Of a stretch of 64,000 bases of DNA, positions 43,717 through 55,065 are shown in pieces. Where the stretch lies: positions 56,726,705-56,790,704 of the forward strand of contig CM042012.1 in assembly GCA_023525715.1 (NCBI GenBank), given 5' to 3'. The translations under genes and the position numbers were made by a program. Every line of letters starts with the position of its first letter. Within the stretch, counting starts at the first letter, position 1. The DNA comes from Cichorium intybus (lineage: Eukaryota > Streptophyta > Magnoliopsida > Asterales > Asteraceae). Under the pieces are notes generated by a model. That model did no database searches. It was not told where the DNA came from and was given only the letters and a program-made list of their open reading frames with translations.

Positions 43717-44483
43717 TGTTGGATTAGGTGTCTAAGCCATGACTTTATATTTATATTTATCTTGTTAATTGAAGCAAAGTCCATTTGGGTTGCCCTCATA
43801 GCTGGAGGTCAGGATAGAGTTCGTAGAGTAAAATGTTGATTTATTAATTGTTTAATAAATCAATAGAATTAATTAAATGGTTTATTAATATATTTAAGTG
43901 TTAATATATTAATTAGAAACTATAATAATTAATTAAGATTTGATCTAGAATTAATTGGATTTAATTCAGTGATTAAATTAATTAATTAAAAGTGCAGGGA
44001 CTGGCTTTGTAATTATTCAATAGTTGAATAAAAGGCTAGCCAGTGGAAGCCTCAAGTTGGGCGAAATTATGGAGGCTATCTCCATAATTTCGAAACCCTA
44101 GTTAGGGTTTTTAGAGGCTTGCCCAAATGGATAACAGGCTTGTCCATTAAGGGGCTTCTCTAGGGTTTCTGCTGTAGCCTCTTGGAGGCTATATAAGGAA
44201 CCCTCTGGAGGCTCAAAACCTGCGCCAACTTCAACCAGATAAACTCTGCTGAACTATCTTCTCCATTGCTATGGGTATGACTTTCATTTGAGGCAGGATA
44301 CTTTTGCTGCTAGCTTCAAGAACAAGATCAAAAGGTTAGTAATTCTTGTTTTGATCTTTAGAATTTATTGTTGGCCTTTAGGTTTTAGTTTATTATCTTC
44401 ATAGAAGAAAACATAGATCCTTCTAGGGTTGCATGTGAACCATAAGATTTATTTGTGTTCATTGTTTGCTAGTAAACCCTTCA
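43717..44483 (+). repeat. 5' LTR of element F
   Basis: A 767-bp LTR. Its end (from about 44090) is repeated at 50222-50625. Against the LTR of A the ends match well but the middle (U3) differs. TATATAAGG at 44190-44198 is the likely TATA box. Confidence 0.9.
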
Positions 44484-44484
44484 G

Positions 44485-44496
44485 TGGTATCAGAGC
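44485..44496 (+). other. Primer binding site of element F
   Basis: TGGTATCAGAGC, one base after the LTR end. Confidence 0.9.
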
Positions 44497-45729
44497 TTAG
44501 GCTGTTTTCTTATGAATTGATATAAACTGCGTAGATGATTTTTGCTTTGAGTGTTTTTGTTAAAAACCCTCTTGGAATGGCCTTAATTTCGTGGCCTAGG
44601 CTAGGGTTTCCTAACCCTAGCCGCCACCCCTTTATTCCCCCTTGATTTGCTTGATTTACTTGCCTTTTATAAGTAGGTTGTTATTTTTGGTAACTGTATC
44701 TAATAAATAACTGGAACCCTTATTTGTTGGCTTGTATTTTTCGAATATTGTGGGGCCCTAGATAGTAAAATTAATTTGATTAATTTCATAAAATCTATCT
44801 TAGATTTAATTAGTTTAATTAACTGTTAATTAAAAGATCAATTAAATCAGCTTAAAGAATTAATTTAAATTTTCAAAAAATTGTTTAAAATTTGCGAAAA
44901 TTCTTATTAAATTAATTATAAAATATTTTAATAAGATTAAAATATATCTTATATATTTATGATTAAAAGTTAATTATTTATATATAAGAAAAATTGGTTA
45001 GTCTTACCGCAAGTAGGCCTCATTCACAAAACTGTCCTATAAAGAGGGTATAAGGCGACTGACTATAAAATGTTAGTCTAATGGGTATCCACTCTTACCT
45101 ACCGCTCTGCTGGTCAGTCGAGTGTCGTTAGCCGAACGAGTTTGATAGAACCGCTAAGCCTCTTAAAAGTATAATGCTATAATTGAAAGTACTAGAACTT
45201 TGAACAAAACCCAATCTAGTTACTTTAGGTTAAAAATGTGAATTGGTGCTAATCCATGGAATTGCACATTGCACTTTGTGGAACGTTGGTGGAGCGTGTG
45301 TGGTTTACCGGCACGTCAACAGGGGTCCGCAAAGAGTTGCAATGGGTTTCTCGATTTTGTCATTATTAACGGAGCGTGTGTGGTTAACCGACACGTTAAT
45401 TAGAGATGACAATCGACTTCGAGAGTACCAAGCTAATTTGCATGGTTATTCACACCCGGTTTTTGATCCTTGGCATCCCAGTCACAAACAGTGGGGAACA
45501 TCCGAGACTAAACATGCCATTGAACAGTTCAATGTGTCTCAACAGATCTAGGAATTTCATAAGATGAAATTGATAAGTGTATTATCTACCTTAATGACCA
45601 TTATGTTGTGATTACGGCATCCCTCTTCACACCATAGTTGGGGTATTTTGGGTCCTAGCCTTAATAAATAATATATTGGGTACTTATTTAAAAGGATCAA
45701 TTAAACCTATAAAATTTTGTTTATTGTAG
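44497..45729 (+). other. Untranslated leader of F, conserved with A
   Basis: 44996-45550 is near-identical to 1795-2330 of A, including both GTGTGGTTTACCG-type motifs (45289-45320, 45371-45398). Any ORF here (for example 45243-45551) is fortuitous, because A lacks it. Confidence 0.65.
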
Positions 45730-46134
45730 ATGTCTGAATCAAGTGTCTATTCTCCTCCCTCTCCTCCTTCACTCATTTCTGAGAGCATCAGAAAGCACCT
45801 GCTAAATATGGAAAGGCTGACTGGCCTTAACTATATGGTATGGCTTCATAAATAGAGAATAGTTCTCTGTTTTGCTGGCAAGCCATATCTGACTGAGTGT
45901 CCGCTACCCAAAACATGACATCACACAGTAGCCTATGATGAGCATGACTCCTTGATTGTCAAGTCAAGGAAAGTTCGTTGCCTAATACTATTGATCATTG
46001 ACCCCGCGTTCCGCAGGAATTTAGAATTTCTGGGGTCAGATAAGTTAACACAGCTAGTTGTGGAAAAGTTCCATGAACTGGTTGAGAATGGACGAGCTAA
46101 GATCTTCAAAGAGTTTGAAGTGTGTAGGAAGTAG
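45730..46134 (+). pseudogene. Gag remnant of element F
   Basis: ATG at 45730, one base after a GTAG-like leader end. One frame runs to 46134 with two internal stops (after WLHK and after PLPKT). Copia gag signature: LTGLNYMVWLHK, RIVLCFAGKPYLTECPLP and, after the second stop, an FxxLGSDKLTQLVVEKF-like helix. The protease half of the polyprotein is absent downstream. Confidence 0.7.
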
Positions 46135-49100
46135 CACCAGTTCACATGTTCTCAAGACTGAGAGACACATAGGTGAACTGTATAAATTTGGTCCCCTTTT
46201 GATCGGGAGTTAAAGCATTAGCTCGACTCGCTGATCCGTTCATCCTGATGTACAGGAAGGGAAACCAGATAAGACAATCATGGATATGCATTCAATGTTG
46301 ACTCTGTATGAGTCGTTCATAGAGAAGCATAGTTCCATTGATTCAGCTGCTTCAGGATTGAGTCCAGTAATAGGACACATCAAGAAATGATCCAGATCGT
46401 CTGGACCGGTTCCTCGATGGTTCAAACTGGGAATCCACAGGGTGGGACACAGTCACAAAAAGATTGGAAAATGCTCCGAAGCCGAACAGTTTGGCAACTC
46501 AGGAATATCTTAAAACTCAGAACACCTGATCCTTAGTTCCTTGATATAGGATGGGTTTCTTACATTTGCTCTGTATGCATGGACTCTGTAGGATGTGGGA
46601 TGTTGTTGCATAGGAGCATATTCAGATTGGATCTGAAGCTCATGTAGTTTTAGAGTTTAGTTAGATGTTGAAATCATGTTATTAGCTTATCAGATACGTA
46701 TGACATTGTCTATAATATAATACATTGTTCAAGGATTTTGTTTTTAATAAAATTGTCAATTTTCTTTTAACACATGTTGTTTTGAAATATCCTTGAAATG
46801 TTGTATGATTGTGTTGAATGCATGATTAGTAATAACTTGAATATTGATACATCCAAAATGTTTGGATTTAGGAATTGTGTCCCTTATGATTGTTAAGATA
46901 AATGGTGTAAGAATCAATTCAACCAAAGGTCCAATTGGACAGGACCTTGGAATCACTTGACTTAGATTCACTTGATGAGTTGAGTTCTTAATATGCTAAG
47001 AAGTGAATCAACCAAAGATCCAGTTGGACAGGACTTTGGAATCATTTGACTTAGAGTCAGATGATGATTAAGTTCTTTATAAATCACATGTGGCAAGAGA
47101 TGAATCACGCAAAGATCCAAAGGATAGGATTTTGGAATCAGTTGATTTGGAGTCAACTGAAGATTGCAAGTCTTGAACAAAATTAACAAAGTCATAAGTT
47201 TACATAGAGATGTAAAAGACATTGAGATTAGGAGCAACAAACACATCAGTTGCTGTGTATTGCTCGAATCTCCAAATTGAACACAATTGTTTGTACTTCA
47301 CGATATTTGTCATTCGGTATGACAAATATGGCTTCGCTTATCAGAATAAGTGATTGAATTCAAACCTTGAACAGTTCAAGGACTTCAAAGGAAGTACGAG
47401 ATCCACAGAACCTGAGTGACAACGTAAACTGGGAAAATGTTTCACAGTTTATTTCCTTCCAAGAACATTAATAGTTATAATGTGTCTTAGGGAAGATGAT
47501 GGAGCATTGGTCGAAACAGTTCGATCCTCAATGTATGAGATACATTGTCAATCAGTTTCCGATACATTGAATACTAAACCAGTCAGACCATATTCCAACC
47601 ACATCTTCGACTAAGTAGGTTTTGCAGACACTGTCTGAAATGTAAAGCTAGGATTGTCCCACTTGTACATTAAAGGTCCAGGGTCTTGTAGTATTCGTCC
47701 GAACCTCATGACTAGCCTGAACCTAATCAGAAATGTCGTTTCACTGGCTATCCCACTGTACCTGGAAGAGAAAGAGCTATTTTAGAAAGAACTCAGTTTC
47801 TAAGGAAACAGTGGGAGTTTGGGACAGTCCTGAATGAGTTCAGGATTAGCCAAGTGAAATAACCTTTAGTCATCACTAGGCTTAGAGCAGAAATCAAATT
47901 TTTGTTTTAAAATTCTGACATATCTTTCTCTTGACCAGTAGTATTGATCACCGTCATAAGTAATTGTGATCGGGGTGACATACCGAATAGTGGTAAATCA
48001 CTATAGTTGGTACGGATTTTCAATCCGACTACTTGGAAGCATTGGTGAGCCCGGTTGCTGCCAATTAAGAGAACTTTAGGACGAGATACAGTCTATGTGA
48101 CAGTTTGATTGATTTTGCAACTGGTCTTAAAACCAGTGGGAGTAATCATCAAAAGAAAGCAGCATGGACAGAAACGTACCTTCAGAACATCTGGTTGAGT
48201 GAGACGATACTCAGAGTCAAGTAATTGACTCCGAGAGAAGCGCTGTCAATAGAAGATGAAATCTGAAAAGATACTGCATAATGTAAGTCGTTAGTGGAGC
48301 GCGTGTGGATCACCGGCACACTAATGGGGACTCACAAAGAATATGCCAGTATAAAGGTACATGGGCCCGGGATTTCCCCGCGGGCATCTCGTAAGAAAGG
48401 ATATTCAGATTCTCGAAATATGCCAAAGGATTGGGTTTTGAGAATGGGCTGAAAGATTTCCATTAAGATGTCAGAAAGGTTTGGATTCTCAAAATGTGCC
48501 ATAAGCTCTGGATTTTGTGAATAGTCCATAACCGTGTCAAAGCCAGTGGGAGTATTGCTGTTATCTATCTCAATATGTGTGTTACATACTGTTTCTAGGA
48601 AACGTCTCTTTTCATTACAAAGTGTAATGACTTGGTGTTAAGAGACGGATCGCTATGAAAGACTTAATAAAGATACGGCATGCTCGGGTGGTTATAAACG
48701 TCTATGAGATAGATCGAAACTCTGCCAAGATGATCTTGATGAGACTCAAGATGCATAGCTCAGGAAAAGAGTTTCCTGTCATTGCAAAGTGTGATGATTT
48801 GGCATGAGAGGTATGAAAGGTGCAACGTACTCACATAATCCATTGACATATATCATATAGATGTTGTCATCAGTATAGAACCGGCCATAGTAAGCATGAT
48901 CTTGATAAGATTCAAGATGCATGAGAAAAAGCCTCCGAAAGGATATAGTTATTAAAAGTCGTGACACAAGGATTATAAGTAATCCTAAGATTCCAAAAGA
49001 TTTTGGAATAAGACTGGATCGAATCCAACAAGTTTCTTGGATCGATCAGAAGTGTCATGAACTTGTCTTGATGACTTAATGCTTAGAGCATAGTGAGTCA

Positions 49101-49620
49101 GATTCAGGATATGACCTGGCTGGGAATACTTAATGGATTTTGTATATACGTAAGAAATCATTGAAAAATGATTAAGGGGTGAATGTTGACGACAAATTTG
49201 AAAATAAAAATAAAAATAAGGACTTAATAGTTAAAGAATTTCGTTGGCATTCCGATGGAGCGCGTGTGGCTCACCGGCACATCATAACACCTCGAAATAG
49301 TCTTAGGGTACAGTCATGTGGACTAAAGATCCCAAGAACCATGGAAAGTCACAGTACATAGAATGGAGTTATTAGTGAGAATGACAGTATGACCATATTG
49401 AGATATCATCGGAACAATATCCGATCGAATAAAGTGTATCAATATATGACATTTGAATACATAGAAAGAGTGAAAGGTCAAGTAGACATAGATACATAAC
49501 ACGAATTAAATAGTTTAAAAGGAATCTAGAAACCGATAATAGTTTATGTAAAATCCGACTTGGTGATTACCTCGTGGAGACTTGGTAATTAGGCAAGAGT
49601 AGTCACCGGTCAGATTTTAT
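46135..49620 (+). other. Noncoding filler of element F with degenerate repeats
   Basis: No pol domains recognised in 3.5 kb. A unit of about 90 bases with AACCAAAG-TCCA-TTGGACAGGA and TTGGAATCA-TTGACTT occurs about three times (about 46905-47170). Two copies of the leader motif (GGAGCGCGTGTGG..CACCGGCAC) are at 48295-48320 and 49257-49282. Short phrases such as 'aaccagtgggagta' recur, so part of the filler may be rearranged leader or 3' region sequence. Confidence 0.5.
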
Positions 49621-50221
49621 GTTTCAATTTTGCATGTTTCACTTCCCGAATAATTTGATTATTCAAAAGGTCCACAGTCGCTCATACTTTTCGGGAGTAA
49701 GTATGAACGAAGACTGTCGTGAATTGGTTTGTAGATTGTCTAAGGAGTTAGACATTGCAGTAAGACTGCTACAACGTTCATGAGTACTTAGAAATAGAGA
49801 TTTGAGTATTGGATAAACCCGCGCTCAATAGATTGCTTCATGGATTACATCACGAGCAATGTTGAGACGATAATATCGTATGATCTTGAAGTGGTGACAT
49901 ATGAGTTGAAATTTACAAGTCGGTTGTGCATTGATAATGCGAAAACGCATCGGGAACTCGATGTTACAAAACGCATGTTGTGTACGATTTGATAAGTAAA
50001 AGACACAACCATATGAGTCAAAGCTTATTCGTTCCTTGACCCTGATGGGAAACAGATATCTGTAGGCCGCTCGATGATTTTGAAGTTGACTAAAGTGCTG
50101 GCCAGCTTGGACTAAATTGATGTGTTCAATTAGAAGTCCGAAAGTCATAAGCAGAATCGGAAATCGGGAAACAGAGTATCGGACAGAGATTGATCTCAAT
50201 CCATGTCTCGTGTCTGGAAAT
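49621..50221 (+). other. Conserved 3' noncoding block of F
   Basis: Strong similarity to 15640-16250 of A (for example TCATGAGTACTTAGAAATAG, and AACCCGCGCT). It ends abruptly at about 50221 where a deletion joins it to the interior of the 3' LTR. The polypurine tract is gone. Confidence 0.7.
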
Positions 50222-50625
50222 ATCCATAATTTCGAAACCCTAGTTAGGGTTTTTAGAGGCTTGCCCAAATGGATAACAGGCTTGTCCATTAAGGGGATTC
50301 TCTAGGGTTTCTGCTGTAGCCTCTTGGAGGCTATATAAGGAACCCTCTGGAGGCTCAAAACCTGCGCCAACTTCAACCAGATAAACTCTGCTGAACTGTC
50401 TTCTCCATTGCTGTGGGTATGACTTTCATTTGAGGCAGGATACTTTTGCTGCTAGCTTCAAGAACAAGATCAAAAGGTTAGTAATTCTTGTTTTGATCTT
50501 TAGAATTTATTGTTGGCCTTTAGGTTTTAGTTTATTATCTTCATAGAAGAAAACATAGATCTTTCTAGGGTTGCATGTGAACCATAAGATTTATTTATGT
50601 TCATTGTTTGCTAGTAAACCCTTCA
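50222..50625 (+). repeat. Truncated 3' LTR of element F
   Basis: Matches the last roughly 390 bp of 43717-44483. The first 370 bp are missing. The junction shares a few bases (tatcc versus tctcc) with the LTR sequence, consistent with a microhomology-mediated deletion. Confidence 0.85.
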
Positions 50626-51523
50626 AAAATGCCATTAAAAAAATTCAAAATCGAAACGTTCATTTTGTTGTACGAAAAAATTAAATGATAAAATATAAAA
50701 TGCCAAGAGCAAGCTTCGAACACTGCTCTTGGCTATGGGGGGGGGGGGGGTAACATCTTCCCACTTCGACCATTGGCCTCATCTCACAACTGTCCTTTTT
50801 ACATATTTATGTTATGTTCCCCCTTTTCCTTACTTTTTATCTTAATTTATTTAATGATGCGTCATATAGTTTCATTCATTTGTGCGTTTACGTAATTAAT
50901 TGGTGCGTTTACGTAATTCATTCATGACTTGCTTACGTAATTAATTGGTGCGTTTACGTACAAAATAATTTCGAGCAAAAATATTGATGACATCATTATG
51001 CTAAAATGTCAACTGAGTAGGTTGACATCACTATGCATGAATGTACGATTAATTTTGGTGCGGTAAGTATTTTTTAGTGCGACAAATTAGCGAGAAACGT
51101 AACTTGTGGTGCGAAAATAATTAAAAAGTTATTAAATATTGCCAAGAGCAGGCTTCGAACACTGATCTTGGCTGTGGGGGGTAACAACTTAATAATTTGT
51201 CTTCCGTTTTCCTTAGTTTTTGTTTAAATTTATTTACTGATGCGTTTTATCGTTATATTCAAGATGATGTTTTTTCATTCATTTGCACGATGAACTTATT
51301 ATTTAGTGCGTTTTATTCATTAATTTGTGTGTTTAGGTTATTAATTGTTGCGTTTTAAATAAATGACGTAACATAAAGACCTTCATATACGGAAATTAAT
51401 TTGTCATATTAACAAACTAATACAGTCTATTAACATTCCATATAAAAAATACAATTCCCTAATCCATTTACAAATGTTGCAATTAGAAAGGCTTAAATCT
51501 ACTTCCCAAAATGATGATCTAAT
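50626..51523. other. CACTA1 interior with two hairpin-forming repeats
   Basis: Phrases of about 45 bp containing GCCAAGAGCA and TGCTCTTGGC (self-complementary arms) occur at about 50700-50750 and, imperfectly, 51135-51185, each followed by a G-run. In the left copy the arms are 10 of 10 complementary around a 12-base loop. The word TTTACGTAATTAATTGGTGCG recurs around 50885-50960. No gene seen. Confidence 0.5.
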
Positions 51524-52180
51524 ACGATTATTTGGACATGCATGTATTCTTTCCACTTCCAATCCCATGGGACACATTAATTTTTTTGCTTGGTATGTGG
51601 AAAGTGGTAATCCATTGTCTTCCGGAAGCAAGTCATGCAAAAGCTCTAATAGACTTGTAAAACTTTTGTTGCTCCATCCGTTTTTCAACTTTAAGTTCAT
51701 CAACTTCAACACCGCATCAAGTTTCATATATTTAGAACCATTATATAAGGGTATTTCTGCTTCTTCAAACAGACGGTTTAAGTTCCCTCATTCATCATCA
51801 CCCATATTTGTCTCCATGTCATAAAACATTTCTTTGAAATTCTCGTTGGGCTCATTTGAGTTCTGATCATCGTCGTTAGTTGGTACTCTGTTATCATTAC
51901 TCGGTAAATTGCTTGACGATGCGATACAATCAGCTTGTGATTCTCCATGTCTTGACCAACAAGTGTAATTAGGCATAAAACCATTTCCTATAAAATGAAA
52001 CTCTATTGAACCTGCATCAGTAAAATATGTGAAGTTCTTACATCTATTGCAAGGACAACAAATCGACCGCCTTCCTTTCTTTTCAATATCTGCTTTAGCA
52101 ACACTAATAAAATATTCAACTCCCTTGATATAATCTGTGGACATATGTGAAGTTTCGTACATCCAAGAATAACGATCCAT
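51524..52180 (-). pseudogene. TNP2-type CACTA transposase, N-terminal remnant of CACTA1
   Basis: The minus-strand frame from 52180 reads MDRYSWMYETSHMSTDYIKG, the transposase-associated domain with its Cys/His pattern (CCPCNRCKN, then W..HGE). It continues past an in-frame TGA at about 51787 to YMKLDAVLKLMNLKLKNGW and MCPMGLEVERIHACPNN, where homology to CACTA2 stops at about 51524. The DDE transposase domain is missing. TNP2 normally binds the ends and cuts them. Confidence 0.85.
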
Positions 52181-52499
52181 CTGAAAATTAAAATAAACAA
52201 CAATTAAGGAATGTTTCTGTTATTCGGTTCATAAATGTTTGAAATCTAGGTTCCAGTTGTCAGGAGTTATATAACGACTTGTATGTTAACGAAATTAATA
52301 AAGGTTTGATATAAACTCACCTTAACCATAGAGAAGTAAATACAACGGGCTTTAATGAAGTGAAGTAAATGCAACCAGATGACAAGTGATTTTGAAGAAG
52401 AATGAGAAGCTTGATCGAAGGAGGACTTAATAAAAGCCCCAAATTTATTGTATTTAAATAACAATCAATTTTTAATGCTATCTAAACTTACCGTAGTAA

Positions 52500-53038
52500 A
52501 AAAAATGTTTTAATAGTGCCACATGAGCTTAGGCTTATCACATGAGCTTAGCCTGACACATGGGCTTAGTCTGTCTTTGGACGAACATCAAGCCAAATCC
52601 AACAAATGTCGTTTTAAATGTGCGATTGTAAACGTTTGCATTAAAAGAGCACGGTTTTAAAGATGCGATTGTAAACTTTTGCAGTAAAAATAAGGTTTTA
52701 ATAGTGCCACTGGACAAACCCGCACTAATAAAAGAAGTTTTAATGCGATTAAAAGTTACGGCATCAACAAATGAAGTTTTAAAGGTGCGATTGTAAACTA
52801 TCGCAGTAAAAAAACACGGTTTTAAAGGTGCGATTGTAAACTTTCGCAGTAAAAATAAGGTTTTAATAGTGCCATTAGACGAACCCTCACTAATTAAACA
52901 AATTTAATGCGATTAAAAGTTACCGCATCAACAAACATTATAAATGATGCGGTTTCTGCTTTTATCGATGCGATATAATTGTTTTTTCACTTTATAATGC
53001 GGTGTATCATGTTAAACCGCATCAATTAAAAAAACCCC
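52500..53038. repeat. Subterminal repeats of CACTA1, right side
   Basis: 52515-52575 has ACATGAGCTTAGGCTTAT-like units in the same strand orientation as the left array (32319-32600). 52600-53030 has repeats of a roughly 140-bp block with words GTGCGATTGTAAACTTTCGC and AATAAGGTTTTAATAGTGCC. The reverse complement of these blocks occurs near the CACTA2 end (54870-55060, 56490-56710). Confidence 0.8.
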
Positions 53039-53039
53039 T

Positions 53040-53068
53040 CGCACCAACAAATCACTTCTGTACTAGTG
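53040..53068 (-). repeat. Right terminal inverted repeat of CACTA1
   Basis: On the minus strand CACTAGTACAGAAG..TTTGTTGGTGCG. It pairs with 32074-32102 and is followed by the target duplication tca at 53069-53071. Confidence 0.95.
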
Positions 53069-53071
53069 TCA

Positions 53072-54809
53072 CTACTTTATTTATTTTTTTACAGCAAAAT
53101 AAAGAAATCCAACCTCTTGGTCATTAGCTTCCAAACAATTTCCTCAATGAATCACGAAAATGTATGAATCAAGTGGAATATTTATTTAGTAATTTTTTTG
53201 AACTAATTCTTTTCTATCTTTAGATTTAACAATTGTGAAATTGGAGTGTTGGACTTCCGGAATATTTACTCTGTATATCTCTCCATGGATGGTATTGTTC
53301 TCTTCTTCCTCTCTATTGGCATATATTTTAGGGATATATAATACTCTTGAAACATAAGTTGATTTGGGTGAAGAACAACACTTTAAAGTTACTACATGGT
53401 ATTGAGAAGTGAGAGGGAACTTTTCAGTCAACATAAGGATCAGGAATCAGAGATAGTGGGGGTTAAGGTTAGGTTAATATTGGAGAAGAAAAACAGAGAG
53501 ATGCTTTTACTAATTAAGCCATTGTACTATGAAAAATACGCCAAGAATAGCTTTTAATTTCGAATTTTCCTGATTAAACTAAAGCACTAAAACATGTGAT
53601 ATAGACCGTGATTTTGGACTGGTTTGTGAATCCATCATCGCAAATTTCCAGCAGCTATATCATGTATGTATTGTCTTTTTCTGGTTTTACTTGTATTAAA
53701 TGTGGTTTTTCTATGGTTAGTTTACAAGAATGTTGGGAAATTAAGAAAAAGGCGTTCAATCTTCCGTGAAACCATATGATAGGCTTTTATCTGATACGTC
53801 AAACTAAAAGTTTTAGGTGCTAAGTGCATGAAATAACAATGTACTTTCATTTATTGTGTATTGTATCAATATACTTTCATCTCTTTCCAAACTTTGTTGT
53901 ACTTTCAATTATTTTCTTTTTAAGACATTAAACTTTGAGGAGTCTACCAACTTAGCATTTTAGTTTCATATTTTTTAAAGAACAACCCAAATTATGCTTC
54001 ATGGGTCGTGCTTACCATGGCCGTCAATCAAGAAGTGGCGTTAGCGGTATTTATATATGATTATGATTTATGAATTGTTTGTATTCTTCTTGTTTCTATG
54101 GGATACAATAGTAAAGCTTACTTTCTAAATTTTTATCCATAAACTTATATTCATCATTGTCTATAAATTTCTGATATGAAGTTATGCTTTAGCGTCTTAT
54201 TTCGACTTTCAATTCCACCGAGCATCTCTCTGTAACTTTTCGAATCTACATTCCCCGCACAATCCATTTCTTCAAGGTTTGCCTCTTTATCCTAATCTTT
54301 TCAGTTTAATTCTAATAATTTTACTTTTCTTATGGCTTGTAAGAACGAATTAGAGTGTTGCTGGAATCGAATCTTAGAGGATCATGTTGGAAGCAGTATT
54401 AGGGTTCTTCCATCCACAAATAAAATGAGGTATACGTCTCACTCTAATTCAAACAATCCTTGCTTTTCGTTGTTGGTTATATCTTTTGAGCTTAACAGTA
54501 GTTGCTTATCTGTCGAGATAATTAATACATGTGCTCCATTAGGTAGTTATTGATATCATCATTTACTTGATGTTAATGATTTTTTTACTTCTTTGTATTA
54601 ATTTGTTGTTAGAGGTGTTAAAAATAATGGTTGAAATCATATATGAATGAAACATAGATATCCCTGACAAGATTGTTTATTGTATAACCATATTTTTGAC
54701 CTGATGCCTTGCCGAAAACCAAGCTTGATCACTTGATGAAACTCTCAACTTTCTGGTTCAGTTAAAGAATGAAATAGGTTATATGGTATTTTATTTTTGG
54801 AGAGAATTA
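53072..54809. other. Spacer between CACTA1 and CACTA2
   Basis: No gene recognised. Two ORFs stand out by length only: a minus-strand one at 53186-53434 (82 codons, start MLTEKFPLTSQYH) and a plus-strand one at 54332-54553 (73 codons, start MACKNELECCWNRIL). Neither shows a family motif I know. Confidence 0.3.
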
Positions 54810-55065
54810 CACTAGTACAAATTTTGTTGGTGCAATGAATTTTTTTTTAATTTATGTGGTTGAACAACAAAACCGCATTATAAAGGGAAAAAACCCTGAT
54901 ATCGCATCGATAAAAGTAGCAACCGCACCATTTATAATGTTTGTTGATGCGGTAACTATTAATCGCAATATAAATCGTTTAATTAGTGCAGGTTCGTCCA
55001 ATGGCTCTATTAAAACCTTATTTTACTGTGAAAGTTTACAATCGCACCTTTAAAACCGTACTTTT

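Larger units (their letters stand above)
43717..50625 (+). mobile_element. LTR retrotransposon F, pol-less relative of element A
   Basis: The 5' LTR begins TGTTGGATTAGGTG and ends AACCCTTCA like that of A. A primer site, the conserved leader, a broken gag and then 3.4 kb of noncoding sequence follow, with the conserved 3' noncoding block and a 5'-truncated 3' LTR. There is no protease, integrase or RT. The flanks aagaa and aaaat are not a clean target duplication. It lies within CACTA1. Confidence 0.85.
32074..53068 (-). mobile_element. CACTA (En/Spm) DNA transposon 1, 21 kb, with nested LTR elements
   Basis: The ends are CACTAGTACA...; the first 29 bases of each end match as inverted repeats with 3 mismatches. 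A perfect 3-bp target duplication, tca, is present (32071-32073 and 53069-53071). Subterminal repeats lie inside both ends. On the minus strand it carries a truncated TNP2 transposase (52180-51524) and a multi-exon gene with a ULP1-like protease domain (43353-32832). LTR elements D and F are inserted; without them it is about 6.6 kb. The transposase is incomplete, so it is non-autonomous now. Confidence 0.95.

Noticed and set aside
45243..45551. 102-codon ORF in the leader of F
   Set aside because: It lies in the conserved leader, whose counterpart in A lacks this frame. It is treated as fortuitous.
46756..47246. Two minus-strand ORFs with similar peptides (IPRSCPIG, IPKSCPTG)
   Set aside because: They come from the degenerate 90-bp repeats in the filler of F. 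No start context or family support.
50702..50733. Possible tRNA-like sequence (ttcgaac beside complementary arms)
   Set aside because: No acceptor stem, D arm or anticodon arm can be built around it. A simple hairpin explains the pattern.
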